The notes under the pieces were generated by a model that saw nothing but the letters and a program-made list of their open reading frames with translations, ran no database searches and was not told the origin of the DNA. Below, piece by piece: positions 8,795 to 19,900 of a DNA stretch of 62,634 nucleotides (position 1 is the first letter of the stretch; every line of letters begins with the position of its first letter). This stretch comes from Candidatus Krumholzibacteriota bacterium. GTDB taxonomy: Bacteria; Krumholzibacteriota; Krumholzibacteriia; JACNKJ01. The stretch lies in the NCBI GenBank assembly GCA_016933175.1, contig JAFGBK010000090.1, forward strand, positions 1 to 62,634, given 5' to 3'. The position numbers and the translations under genes were made by a program.

Positions 8795-9607
8795 GTGCAG
8801 ACGCAGCTGACCCAGAGTCAGTTCGGCGAGATCCGGGATCTGATGTATCGCCACAGCGGGGTCAATCTGCAGCCGGGCAAGGAGGAGCTGGTCAAGTCCA
8901 GGCTCAACAGGCGGCTGCGGACGCTGGGTCTGGCGGACTTCGCGGCGTATCTGGACCTTCTCCGGGAGGACCGGAGCGGCCGCGAACTCTCCTTCATGAT
9001 CGACGAGCTGACCACCAACAAGACCAGCTTCTTCCGGGAGCAGCCCCACTACGACCTGCTGCGCGAGCGCCTCCTGCCGGACTGGCGCCGCCGGGGCGGA
9101 CCCCTGCGCATCTGGTCGGCCGGCTGCAGCACGGGCGAGGAGCCCTACAGCCTGGCCATCCAGTTGCTGGCCGCCGTGCCGGACGGCGGCCGGCGCGACG
9201 CGATGATCCTCGCGACGGATATCTCGCCGACCACGCTGGCAGTGATGCGCGAGGCCATCTACCCGGGCGAGGCCCTGGCGGACGTGCCGGCCGAGTGGCG
9301 CCAGCGCTACTTCGAGGCGCTGACGGGCGAGAAGGACGGCCTCTACCGCGTGCGCGAGGAGGTGCGCGCCCTGGTGCGCCAGGCCCGGCTGAACCTGATG
9401 GGCACCTGGCCGATGCGCGGTCCCTTCGACATGATCTTCTGCCGCAACGTCATGATCTACTTCGACGCGGAGACGCGGGAGCGGCTCGTCCGGCGCTTCC
9501 TGGCCCTGCTGCGGCCCGCCGGCTGCCTGTTCGTGGGCCACGCGGAGAGCATCAACGCCTCGCGGCACGGGCTCACGTACGTGCAGCCGGCGGTGTATCG
9601 GATATGA
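8795..9607 (+). CDS. cheR: CheR chemotaxis receptor methyltransferase
   Basis: SAM-dependent glutamate O-methyltransferase acting on chemoreceptors. The N-terminal all-helical CheR domain (FGEIRDLMYRHSGV, LVKSRLNRRLR) is followed by the methyltransferase fold with TTNKTSFFRE, IWSAGCSTGEEPYSLAI (SAM loop), ILATDIS and FDMIFCRNVMIYF. The ORF extends to a TTG at 8771. I prefer the GTG at 8795 because GGGAG sits 5 nt upstream and the CheR domain starts right after it. Its stop overlaps the cheD ATG (ATGA), so the two are translationally coupled. Confidence 0.9.
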   Translation: MQTQLTQSQFGEIRDLMYRHSGVNLQPGKEELVKSRLNRRLRTLGLADFAAYLDLLREDRSGRELSFMIDELTTNKTSFFREQPHYDLLRERLLPDWRRRGGPLRIWSAGCSTGEEPYSLAIQLLAAVPDGGRRDAMILATDISPTTLAVMREAIYPGEALADVPAEWRQRYFEALTGEKDGLYRVREEVRALVRQARLNLMGTWPMRGPFDMIFCRNVMIYFDAETRERLVRRFLALLRPAGCLFVGHAESINASRHGLTYVQPAVYRI

Positions 9608-10119
9608 GCGGAATCCTCCTGGAAGCGACGCCGGGCGCCAGGCACATCGTGGGCGTGGCGGACCTCAAGTTCTCCGCGGCGGCGGGAGACCGGATCATCA
9701 CCCACGCGCTGGGCAGCTGCCTGGGGATCGCGGTCTACGACCCGGTCTCGCAGGTGGGGGGACTCCTGCACGCGATGCTTCCGGATTCCACGATCGATCC
9801 CGAGAAAGCGGCGGGCAATCCCTGCATGTTCGTCGACACCGGTGTGCCGCTTCTCTTCAAGGGCTGCTATCGGCTCGGCGCCTGCAAGGAGCGCCTGATC
9901 GTGAAGGTGGCCGGCGGCGCGACCATCCGCACAGCGGACAAGGAGGACTACTTCCAGATCGGCAAGCGCAACTTCGTCATGCTGCGCAAGCTCCTCTGGC
10001 GCAACGGGGTCATGATCAAGTCCCACGACGTCGGTGGCAGCGTGTCGCGCACCATGACCCTGACCATCGGCAACGGCGAGGTGACGCTTGCCATAAACGG
10101 TAAGCAGGTGCGGCTGTGA
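9604..10119 (+). CDS. cheD: CheD receptor glutamine deamidase
   Basis: Deamidase of 171 aa that converts receptor glutamines to methyl-acceptable glutamates. It has the family catalytic pair: C39 in HALGSCLGIAVYD and H56 in GGLLHAMLP, spaced 17 residues as in Thermotoga CheD (C27/H44). VKVAGGA and the C-terminal HDVGGSVSR are further family motifs. In Bacillus and Thermotoga CheD binds CheC. Here the phosphatases are CheX-type, so whether CheD is regulated by binding one of them is open. The start ATG overlaps the cheR stop. Confidence 0.92.
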   Translation: MSGILLEATPGARHIVGVADLKFSAAAGDRIITHALGSCLGIAVYDPVSQVGGLLHAMLPDSTIDPEKAAGNPCMFVDTGVPLLFKGCYRLGACKERLIVKVAGGATIRTADKEDYFQIGKRNFVMLRKLLWRNGVMIKSHDVGGSVSRTMTLTIGNGEVTLAINGKQVRL

Positions 10120-10532
10120 AAGCGGCCGCGGGTTTCGGCGAGGACAGGCTGACATGGCTCTGAACGTCCTGATCGTTGATGACAGCTCGGTGATGCGGGC
10201 GATGATCAAGAAGACACTGAGGCTCAGCGGATTGCCCGTGGGCGAGATCTGCGAGGCGGAGAACGGGGTCGCCGCCCTGGAACGGCTGGAAGAACGCTGG
10301 CTGGATCTCGCCCTGGTGGACATCAACATGCCGGTGATGAACGGCATCGACCTCATCGAGGAGATCCGCCGCCGGCCGGCCATCGCCGATCTCGTGATCA
10401 TGGTGGTCTCCACGGAGAGCAGCGAGACCCGTATCGAATCGCTGCGGAGGATGGGCGTGGACTTCGTCCACAAGCCGTTCACGCCCGAGGATATCAAGCG
10501 GAAGATCGAGAACCTGACGGGAGTGTGTGCTG

Positions 10533-12066
<1,534 letters not shown>

Positions 12067-12094
12067 GGGCTCCCCGCGCCCCTGTCCAGCGCGC

Positions 12095-12742
12095 CTAGCT
12101 CCGATTCTTGATGGACTTGCGGACCATCACGAGGCCGCCCCTGCTGCCGGGCACGGCGCCCTTGACCAGCAGGAGGTTCTCCTCCGGCCGCAGGCCCACC
12201 ACGCGCAGGTTCTGGACGGTCCGGCGGTCGTTGCCGAAGCGGCCGGCCATGCGCTTGCCCCGGAAGACCCGGGAGGGCGTGGCGCTCTGGCCGATGGAAC
12301 CGGCGTGCCGCATGGTCTCGTGGGAGCCGTGGGTCATGCTGAGGGTGCCGTGCATGCCGTGGCGCTTGATGACGCCGGCCGTGCCGCGGCCCTTGCTCCA
12401 GCCGGTGACGTCCACCTGATCGCCCTCGCTGAAGAGGTCCACGCCCAGCGCGTCGCCGGGCTGGTAGCGCCCGGCCTCCGCCTCGTCGACGCGGCACTCG
12501 CGCAGGTGGCGCAGGGGGGGCAGGCCCGCCTGCTTCAAGTGGCCCTGCTCGGGCCGGCTCGCGCGCTTCTCGGACATGGGATCGAAGCCGAGCTGGAGAG
12601 CCCGGTAGCCGTCGCGCTCGAGGGTCTTGACCAGGGTGACGTAGTTGGGGCCCAGCTCGATGACCGTCACGGGCGTCAGGCGCCCGTCGTCCTCGAAGAT
12701 CTGGGTCATGCCGAGCTTCTTGCCGAGGAGTCTCAGGGACAT
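12095..12742 (-). CDS. rplC: 50S ribosomal protein L3, stand-alone gene
   Basis: Full-length L3 of 215 aa (E. coli 209). LLGKKLGMTQIF begins the protein, and VTGWSKGRGTAGVIKRHG, THGSHETMRHAGSIGQ, TPSRVFRGKRMAGRFG and LLLVKGAVPG are family motifs. The Gln of GSIGQ is the residue methylated by PrmB in enterobacteria. The loop KRHGMHGTLSMTHGS differs from the common bacterial form but is plausible. It has a strong GGAGGTG ribosome site. L3 is normally the second gene of the S10 operon; here its neighbours are cheB (convergent) and a hydrolase, with its own promoter, so it is monocistronic. It is either the relocated only copy or a second copy. Confidence 0.93.
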   Translation of the reverse strand: MSLRLLGKKLGMTQIFEDDGRLTPVTVIELGPNYVTLVKTLERDGYRALQLGFDPMSEKRASRPEQGHLKQAGLPPLRHLRECRVDEAEAGRYQPGDALGVDLFSEGDQVDVTGWSKGRGTAGVIKRHGMHGTLSMTHGSHETMRHAGSIGQSATPSRVFRGKRMAGRFGNDRRTVQNLRVVGLRPEENLLLVKGAVPGSRGGLVMVRKSIKNRS

Positions 12743-12849
12743 GCTTCACCTCCGGGCTGGCAACCTTGCGGCTGAGACGACCGCAGCGGGTTGCGGCCCC
12801 GCGCCGCGGGGCCTGCGGATGCCCCCGGCGCCGCGCCGGGAGCCGAGAC

Positions 12850-12878
12850 AGGATAGGGAGTCGGGGCCGCCTTGTCCA
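12850..12878 (-). promoter_or_regulatory. Sigma-70-type promoter of rplC
   Basis: Reading the minus strand: TGGACA (12878-12873), 17-nt spacer, TATCCT (12855-12850). The roughly 105-nt leader that follows contains several GC-rich inverted repeats (GGCCCCGCG/GCGGGGCC, and GCAACC/GGTTGC around 12761-12795) that could fold before the ribosome site. Confidence 0.55.
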
Positions 12879-12901
12879 GCCCCGGCGGCCCTTTTCCGTC
12901 C

Positions 12902-14539
12902 TCAGGGCCGGCGGGCCTTGATCCAGCCGGCGATGCGATCCAGCAGCTCGGGCGCCAGGGCGCCGGGCAGGCCGTACTCCGTGGGTCCGGGCTCGCCCTC
13001 CCCCCGCAGGAACAGGTGGTTGAGGCCGGGCAGGACCGCCAGCTCGCCGCCGGGACGGGGGGACGCGGCCAGGACCCGCTCCCAGGCCGGCCGATCCGGC
13101 GCCGTGATCTGGTAGTCCCGCTCCCCGAAGAGGATCAGCGCCGGGGCGGGCTGGCTCTGGTAGTCCTCCCATGGCTTCCAGAACACGACGGAGTCCCAGT
13201 AGCGCGAGCGCGCGAAGAGGATGAGGTCGTCCTCGCCGACGCCGCCCTCGTTGTAGCGCTGGGCCTGTTCCTGGTACGTGCCGAGCTGCTCGGCGGACAC
13301 CATGCCGCGGGCGTGGAGATAGGCGTACTGGTCCAGGGTGATCGTGAGCAGGTCGCGGCCGGGAGGCGCCAGGAGGACCAGCCCCGCCACCGGCGCGCCG
13401 GCCTCGGCCAGCTCCCGCGCCACCGTGGGGGCGGCGCCGGCGCCCAAGCTGTGGCCGACGATGACCAGCCGCTCGCCGTCCAGACGGGGATCCTCGCGCA
13501 GGAGGCGGCAGGCGGCCAGGGCGTCGTCCAGGACCTCCTCGCGCAGGGTGATGTCGCGGCCGTACTCGCGGCCGCGGCGCTCCTGGCGGTTGAGGACCCA
13601 GGTGCGCTTGTCGTAGCGCAGGCTGGCGACGCCGCGGGCCGCCAGGCCCTGGGCGAGCTGCTGCAGGATCTTGTTGGGTCCCAGCGTGGCGTCGCGGTCC
13701 TGGGGCCCGGAACCGTGCAGGAGCACGCAGGCCGGCCAGGGCGTCTCGCCCGCCGCGGGCAGGGTGAGGGTGCCGCCCAGGGGCGGGCCGCCGCCCTCGA
13801 CGATCACGGACTCCTCGGGGCAGCGGGATCCCGGCGCGGCGGCCAGCGCCTCCGGGATGTAGTCCTCGCGGCTGATCACGAAGCGCTGCAGGGGGACGCG
13901 CAGGGCCAGCAGTTCGCCCGCCGCGTCCGTCTCGAGGATCTCCAGGAGGCCCGCCAGCTCCAGATAGTGCCGCTCGACGGCGATGCGCTCGCCCGCCACC
14001 AGGCCGCCCGCCGCCTCCGTGCGCCGCCAGGCGATCTCCCCGGCGTAGAGCTGCTGGGGCACCAGTGCCAGGAGGGTGTCGGCGCCCGCGGGGTCGCGCC
14101 GTCGCTGCCGCGCCAGGAGCCACAGGTGCTGGGCGACGGCGTTGTCCAGGGGCAGGGCGCGGCGGCCGGCCAGGGCGTGGGTCGACGTCCCCCGGGACGC
14201 CGTGCGCCGCAGGTGCACGCTGTCGCCGGGCAGGGCCCGGGCGAAGGCGCTGTCGCCGAAGCTGTTCACCAGGCGGTAGGACAGGAAGCGCTCGTCGGGC
14301 AGGAGGAGGCGGGTCTCCAGGAAGAGGTCCTGGGGAATGGGCCGCTGCAGGGAGAGCTTGCCCGCCAGCACGAGGGTGTCGCCGCGCTCCTCCACGCGGA
14401 ATGTCTCCTGGCCCAGGAGTTGGCCGGCCATGAGAGCGGTGAAGCGGTGCTCCTCGGCGTCGCCCGCGGCGTGACCGGGCGCGGCGAGGCAGGGCAGGGC
14501 GAGGCAGAACAGGGCGAGGCGGCGGACGGCGCGGCGCAT
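12902..14539 (-). CDS. Exported alpha/beta-hydrolase
   Basis: Predicted secreted or periplasmic serine hydrolase of 545 aa. Residues 1-25 form a signal peptide (LALFCLALPCLAAPGHAA). Residues 30-245 are a beta-rich N-terminal region without a family I can name. The hydrolase domain starts near 246. It has an oxyanion-loop motif HGSGPQDRD (275-283), nucleophile S364 in VGHSLGAG, D475 in FGERDYQI and H508 in GLNHLF, so a complete catalytic triad is visible. The layout resembles bacterial dipeptidyl-peptidase- or acyl-hydrolase-like exported enzymes; the substrate is unknown. It has its own promoter, divergent from tdk. Confidence 0.82.
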   Translation of the reverse strand: MRRAVRRLALFCLALPCLAAPGHAAGDAEEHRFTALMAGQLLGQETFRVEERGDTLVLAGKLSLQRPIPQDLFLETRLLLPDERFLSYRLVNSFGDSAFARALPGDSVHLRRTASRGTSTHALAGRRALPLDNAVAQHLWLLARQRRRDPAGADTLLALVPQQLYAGEIAWRRTEAAGGLVAGERIAVERHYLELAGLLEILETDAAGELLALRVPLQRFVISREDYIPEALAAAPGSRCPEESVIVEGGGPPLGGTLTLPAAGETPWPACVLLHGSGPQDRDATLGPNKILQQLAQGLAARGVASLRYDKRTWVLNRQERRGREYGRDITLREEVLDDALAACRLLREDPRLDGERLVIVGHSLGAGAAPTVARELAEAGAPVAGLVLLAPPGRDLLTITLDQYAYLHARGMVSAEQLGTYQEQAQRYNEGGVGEDDLILFARSRYWDSVVFWKPWEDYQSQPAPALILFGERDYQITAPDRPAWERVLAASPRPGGELAVLPGLNHLFLRGEGEPGPTEYGLPGALAPELLDRIAGWIKARRP

Positions 14540-14571
14540 GGGAACCTCCCGGAGATGGCCGGACGGGACTT

Positions 14572-14600
14572 ATCATAGCTGGCGGCGCGCCGCGGCGCAA
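14572..14600 (-). promoter_or_regulatory. Promoter of the alpha/beta-hydrolase gene
   Basis: On the minus strand TTGCGC (14600-14595), 17-nt spacer, TATGAT (14577-14572), about 32 nt upstream of the start codon. It is back to back with the tdk promoter. Confidence 0.55.
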
Positions 14601-14617
14601 TCAGCGGCGCCTACCCC

Positions 14618-14647
14618 TTGAACCGCGCCGGCGGTGAGTGCTAGTTG
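14618..14647 (+). promoter_or_regulatory. Promoter of tdk-yggS
   Basis: TTGAAC (14618-14623), 18-nt spacer, TAGTTG (14642-14647), 21 nt before the tdk ATG. Moderate match to the sigma-70 consensus. Confidence 0.45.
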
Positions 14648-14668
14648 TGGGGTGCCAAGGAGGTGTCC

Positions 14669-15295
14669 ATGAGCCCCGCCACACCGCGCCTGCACGCCGC
14701 GGACGCCGGCTGGATCGAGGTGATCGCCGGCGGCATGTTCAGCGGCAAGTCGGAGGAGCTGATCCGCCGCCTGCGCCGGGCGCGCATCGCCCGGCAGAAG
14801 GTCCAGGCCTTCCACCCGGCCCTGGACCGCCGCTACTCGGAGTCGGAGATCGTCAGCCACGACGCCCGCCGCATCCCGTCGACGCCCGTCGCGGACGTGG
14901 CCGCCATGCGCCGGGCTCTGGACGCGGACACCCTCGTCGTGGGCATCGACGAGGTCCAGTTCCTGGGGCCGGGCCTGGTCGCGTTCTGCGAGGAGCTGGC
15001 GGCCGCCGGGCGGCGCGTCATCGTGGCGGGCCTGGACATGGACTACCGCGGCGAGCCCTTCGAGCCCGTTCCCCAGCTGATGGCCGTGGCCGAGGAGGTC
15101 ACCAAGGCTCACGCCGTCTGCGTGGTCTGCGGGGCCCCGGCCTCCTACAGCCAGCGCATCGTGGCGGGGGAGGAGCGCGTCATGGTGGGCGCCGGCGACA
15201 CCTACGAGCCGCGCTGCCGCGCCCATTTCGAGCGCCCGGCGCCCCGCGGGGAGGAAGTCGCGCGGACCGCCGCCGCCGGCGGGGAAACGTCGTGA
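14669..15295 (+). CDS. tdk: Thymidine kinase (class II, TK1-like)
   Basis: Phosphorylates thymidine to dTMP in the salvage pathway. The protein is 208 aa, near the family norm. The P-loop GGMFSGKS is at residues 21-28 and the Walker-B-like DEVQF at 94-98. The lasso/zinc segment has CVVC and CRAH, giving the usual C-x2-C ... C-x2-H zinc ligands. ATG 14669 has AAGGAGGT 5 nt upstream. The stop overlaps the yggS GTG start (GTGA), so the two genes are coupled. Confidence 0.95.
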   Translation: MSPATPRLHAADAGWIEVIAGGMFSGKSEELIRRLRRARIARQKVQAFHPALDRRYSESEIVSHDARRIPSTPVADVAAMRRALDADTLVVGIDEVQFLGPGLVAFCEELAAAGRRVIVAGLDMDYRGEPFEPVPQLMAVAEEVTKAHAVCVVCGAPASYSQRIVAGEERVMVGAGDTYEPRCRAHFERPAPRGEEVARTAAAGGETS

Positions 15296-15990
15296 GCGAG
15301 GGCGAGTGGTCCCACGTGCCGCGGCGCCTGGCCGAGCTGCGCGAGCGCGTCGCCGCCGCGGCCGCCCGCGCCGGGCGCGATCCGGCCGGCGTGCGGGTGG
15401 TGGCCGTCTGCAAGACCGTGCCGCCGGCCGCCGTCCAGGCGGCCTACGCGGCGGGCCACCGCGAGTTCGGCGAGAACCGGGTCCCGGAGGCCCTGGCCAA
15501 GATCGACGCCGTGGCCGCCGACGTGGTCTGGCACCTGGTGGGGCACCTGCAGACGAACAAGGTCAACAAGGCGCTGGGGCGCTTCGAGCTGATCCACTCC
15601 CTGGACTCGGCGCACCTGGCCGAGCGCCTGGACGCCAAGGGGCGCGAGCGGGAGATCGTCACCCAGGTCCTGGTGCAGGTCAACTGCTCCGGGGAGCCCG
15701 CCAAGCACGGCCTCGATCCCGCCGTGGCCGAGGATTTCGTGCTGTCGCTGCGCGGGTGGCGCGGGATCCTGGTGCGCGGCCTGATGACCATGGGGCCCCT
15801 GGGCGGCGGGGAGGCCGGGGCCCGGGAGAGCTTCCGCCTGCTGGCGTCCCTGCACCGGCGCCTGCGCGGGCGCGACCTGCCCGAACTGCCCCTGGACCAT
15901 CTCTCCATGGGCATGAGCGGCGACTACGAGGTCGCCGTGGAGGAGGGCGCCACCCTGCTGCGCGTGGGGCGCGCCATCTTCGCGCCCTGA
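15292..15990 (+). CDS. yggS: YggS/PROSC-family PLP-homeostasis protein
   Basis: Pyridoxal-phosphate-binding TIM-barrel protein of 232 aa, similar to the N-terminal domain of alanine racemase but without known racemase activity; the family keeps free PLP balanced. Motifs: VVAVCKTVPPAAV with the PLP lysine, HREFGENRV, WHLVGHLQTNKV, IHSLDS, QVNCSGEPAKHGL and LSMGMSGDYEVAVEEG. The GTG start at 15292 overlaps the tdk stop by 4 bp. It is followed by the punA promoter, so it ends this two-gene unit. Confidence 0.93.
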   Translation: MSEGEWSHVPRRLAELRERVAAAAARAGRDPAGVRVVAVCKTVPPAAVQAAYAAGHREFGENRVPEALAKIDAVAADVVWHLVGHLQTNKVNKALGRFELIHSLDSAHLAERLDAKGREREIVTQVLVQVNCSGEPAKHGLDPAVAEDFVLSLRGWRGILVRGLMTMGPLGGGEAGARESFRLLASLHRRLRGRDLPELPLDHLSMGMSGDYEVAVEEGATLLRVGRAIFAP

Positions 15991-15999
15991 GTAAAAGCG

Positions 16000-16028
16000 T
16001 TGCATTCGCGGCCTAAGCCGTCTAGATT
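16000..16028 (+). promoter_or_regulatory. Promoter of punA-ileS-lspA
   Basis: TTGCAT (16000-16005), 17-nt spacer, TAGATT (16023-16028), 45 nt before the punA ATG and starting 10 bp after the yggS stop. Confidence 0.55.
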
Positions 16029-16073
16029 CCCGCTTTTACAGGTGGGATGCGGCCCATCGCGCGAGGAGGGATC

Positions 16074-16919
16074 ATGGCCGAGCTGTACGATCGCGTCCGC
16101 GAGTCCGCCGATTTTCTGCTGGCGCGCGGCGCCCCCCGCCCCGCGGCGGCCGTCGTCCTGGGCTCGGGGCTCGGGGATCTGGCCGACCGGGTGGACTCCC
16201 CGCTGGCGGTGCCCTACCACGAGGTGCCCCACTTCGCGCGCTCCACCGTGGACTTCCACGAGGGCCAGCTGGTCTTCGGGCGCCTGGGATCCCTGCCGGT
16301 GGCGGTGATGGAGGGCCGTCTTCATTACTACGAGGGGCACAGCATGGAGGCGGTGGTCCATCCCCTGCGCAGCCTGGCCCTGATGGGCGCGAAGACCCTC
16401 GTCGTGACGAGCGCCGTGGGCGGCGTGAACCCGGCCTACGGCAAGGGCGACGTCGTGATGATCCGCGACCACATCAATCTCATGGGCGACAACCCGCTCA
16501 TCGGGCCCAACGACGACCGCCTGGGGCCGCGCTTTCCCGACATGAGCGAGCCCTACCGCGCCGCGTACCGCCAGATCGTCGCCGGCGTGGCGGCGGCGAG
16601 GAAGCTGGCCTGCCACGAGGGCGTTTTGGCGGCCGTCGCTGGTCCCAACCTCGAGACCGCGGCGGAGTATCGCTTCCTGCGCGACGCCGGCGCCGACGTG
16701 GTGGGCATGAGCATGGTGCCCGAGAACCTCGCCGCCGTGCACATGGGGCTCTCGGTGCTGGGCCTGGCCGTGGTCACGGACCTGTGCGATCCCGACCACC
16801 TCGAGCCGGTGGACGTGCCCGAGATCCTGCGCGTGGCCGCCGAGGCGGGCCCGCGCCTCCAGGACCTGGTCCTGGGCTTTCTCTCGCAGCTGGAACAACG
16901 CGAAGGTGTAGAGGCATGA
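16074..16919 (+). CDS. punA: Purine nucleoside phosphorylase (trimeric type)
   Basis: Phosphorolysis of inosine/guanosine-type nucleosides to base plus ribose-1-phosphate. The protein is 281 aa, normal for the trimeric PNP/MTAP family. Motifs: VVLGSGLGDL, GRLHYYEGHSMEAV, TSAVGGVNPAYGKGDVV, DHIN, GPNLETAAEYRFLR and GADVVGMSMVPE. ATG 16074 is preceded by GAGGAGGG; an upstream in-frame start at 16047 lacks a ribosome site and begins only about 20 nt after the -10 box. The stop overlaps the ileS ATG. It complements the nucleoside transporter at 40-44.6 kb. Confidence 0.92.
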   Translation: MAELYDRVRESADFLLARGAPRPAAAVVLGSGLGDLADRVDSPLAVPYHEVPHFARSTVDFHEGQLVFGRLGSLPVAVMEGRLHYYEGHSMEAVVHPLRSLALMGAKTLVVTSAVGGVNPAYGKGDVVMIRDHINLMGDNPLIGPNDDRLGPRFPDMSEPYRAAYRQIVAGVAAARKLACHEGVLAAVAGPNLETAAEYRFLRDAGADVVGMSMVPENLAAVHMGLSVLGLAVVTDLCDPDHLEPVDVPEILRVAAEAGPRLQDLVLGFLSQLEQREGVEA

Positions 16920-19900
16920 GCGATCCCACTCCGCGCTTCCCCGATCTGAACCGCGACCCGGTGGCCCTGGAGGGCGAGGTCCTCGCGCGCTGGGAGGCCG
17001 AGGGCGTCTTCGCGCGCACCCAGGCGCCCGAGCCCGACAGGCCGAACTTCGTCTTCTACGAGGGGCCGCCTACGGCCAACGGCGACCCGGGCGTCCACCA
17101 CGTCATCACACGCCTGGCCAAGGACGCCATCTGCCGCTACAAGGCCATGACGGGCCACCATGTCCTGCGCAAGGCCGGCTGGGACACCCACGGCCTGGCC
17201 GTGGAGCTCGAGGTGCAGAAGGCCCTCGGCCTCAAGGACAAGGCCGCCGTCCAGGCCTACGGCATCGAGCGCTTCAACGCCGCCTGCCGCGAGAGCGTCT
17301 TCCGCTACGAGCGCGAATGGCGGGAGATGACGCGCCGCATCGGCTACTGGCTGGACCTGGACACGCCCTACATCACCTGCACGCCCGAGTACGTGGAGTC
17401 GGTCTGGTGGCTGCTCAAGCGCTTCTGGGACGAGGGGCTGCTCTACGAGGGCCACAAGGTCATGCCCTACAACCCGCGCCTGGGCACGGTCTACTCGAGC
17501 CACGAGGTGGCCCAGGGCTACCAGGAGGTGGAGGACCCCTCGGTCACCGTGCGCTTCCGCCTCGTGGACGACGAGGCGAGCCTGCTGGTCTGGACGACGA
17601 CGCCCTGGACCCTCCTGTCCAACGTGGCGGCCGCCGTGCACCCGGACCTGGACTACGTCACCGTCCGCCTCGCCGACGGCGAGAAGCTGGTGCTCGCCGA
17701 GGCGCGCCTGGCCGCCCTGGGCGACCGCGACTACGAGGTCGTCGGGCGGGTCAAGGGCCGCGCGCTGGCGGGCCGGCGCTACCGGCGCCTCTACGAGTAC
17801 GCGCCCATCCCCGCGGGCCAGCGCGGCGGCGAGGTGGTGGCCGCCGACTTCGTCAGCGCCGAGGACGGCACGGGCATCGTCCACATCGCCCCGGCCTACG
17901 GCGCCGACGACTACGAGGTCAGCCTGGAGCACGACCTGGCCGTGCTGGCCCTGGTGGGTCCGGACGGTCGGGTGGTCCCGGAGGCCGGACCCTTCGCGGG
18001 CCTCGACTTCAAGGCCGCCGATCCCGAGGTGCTGCGGGACCTGACCGAGCGCGGCCTGATGTTCGAGGTGCGGATGGTGCGCCACACCTACCCGCACTGC
18101 TGGCGCGACCACGGGCCGCTCATCTACTTCGCCCAGCCGGGCTGGTTCATCCGCACGACGGCGCTCCGGGACCGTTTCCTGGCCGCCAACGCCGCCGTCC
18201 GCTGGGTGCCGGCGGAGGTGGGCGAGAACCGCTTCGGCAACTGGCTCGAGGGGAACATCGACTGGGCCCTGTCGCGGGACCGCTTCTGGGGCACGCCGCT
18301 GCCCATCTGGAAGACCGAGTCCGGCGAGGCCATCTGCATCGGTAGCCTGGCCGAGCTGCGCGAGCTGGCCGTGGACCCGCCGGCGGAGCTCGACCCGCAC
18401 AAGCCCTTCGTGGACGAGATCGTGCTGCGCCACCCGGAGACCGGCGAGCTCATGCGCCGCGTGCCCGACGTCATCGACGCCTGGTTCGACTCGGGAGCCA
18501 TGCCCTTCGCCCAGTGGCACTATCCCTTCGAGAACGAGGAGCTGTTCGAGTCGCAGTTCCCGGCCGACTTCATCTGCGAGGCCGTGGACCAGTCGCGCGG
18601 CTGGTTCTACAGCCTGCTGGCCATCGCCGTCTTCCAGCGCGACTGCGCGGCCTACAAGAGCGTCCTGGTCAGCGGCCACGTGGTGGACATCGAGGGCAAG
18701 AAGATGAGCAAGTCGCTGGGCAACCGCATCGATCCCTTCGCGGTCCTCGACCGCGACGGCGCCGACGCCCTGCGCCTGTACATGGCCACGGCCGCGCCCA
18801 TCTGGTCGAACCTGAAGTTCGACATGGACGGCCCGCGGGAGATGAACAGCAAGGCCCTGGGGACCCTGCGCAACACCTACGCCTTCCTGGCCCTCTACGC
18901 GAACCTGGACGGCTGGGCGCCCGGCGCCGCCGAGCCCGCCTACAGCCTGCTGGACCGCTGGCTCCGCTCCCGCTACGAGACCCTCGTGGCCGAGACCCGG
19001 CGCAGCCTGGACGACTACGACCTGACCCGCGCCGCCAAGGGCATCGCCCACTTCATCGTCGAGGAGCTGAGCAACTGGTACGTGCGGCGCAGCCGGCGCC
19101 GCTTCTGGAAGGGGGAGATGACCGCCGACAAGGCGGGCGCCTACGAGACCCTGCACGGGGTGCTGGAGGGGCTCTGCCGCCTGGCGGCGCCCTTCATCCC
19201 CTTCCTCAGCGACGCCGTCTGGCGGGCGCTCACGGGACCGGACGCGAGCAGCGTCCACCTGGCGGCCTATCCCGAGCCGGACGCGTCGCGCCGCGACGAG
19301 GACCTGGAGGACGCCATGGCCATGGTGCTCCAGACGGTGAGCCTGGGACGCGTCCTGCGCAACCAGGGCCGCATCCGCGTGCGCCAGCCCCTGGCCGAGC
19401 TGCGCGTGGCCGGCGGCGGCCGGCGCCTGGAGCGGGTCCTGGCCGACGCGGGGCTCACGGAGCTGATCCTCGACGAGCTCAACATCAAGACCCTGACCGC
19501 CACGGCGGATTCCGACGGCCTGCTGCGCTTCACGGTGAAGCCGCGCTTCAAGACCCTCGGGCCGCGCCTGGGGGGCGCCATGAAGGCCGTGGCGGGGGCC
19601 CTGGCGGCGCTGCCGCCCGACGCGATCCTGGCCGGCTACCGCGAGGGGATCCTGCACGTGGAGGCGGACGGCCGCCGCAACGCCCTCGGCCGCGAGGACC
19701 TGGACTTCGGCGTCGCGGCCGAGGGGCCCTGGGAGGCCGGCCTCGAGGGCAGCCTCGCCGGCGCCCTCTGCGTGGCGATCGACGACGCCCTCGCCCGCGA
19801 GGGGCACCTGCGCGAGCTGGTCAACCGCGTGCAGAAGCTGCGCAAGACCTCGGGCCTGGCGGTCTCGGACCGCATCCACCTGCGCTGGGAAGGCGGGGAC

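Noticed and set aside
12067-12094. Terminator between cheB and rplC
   Set aside because: The 28-bp gap has no stable hairpin with a T-run on either strand.
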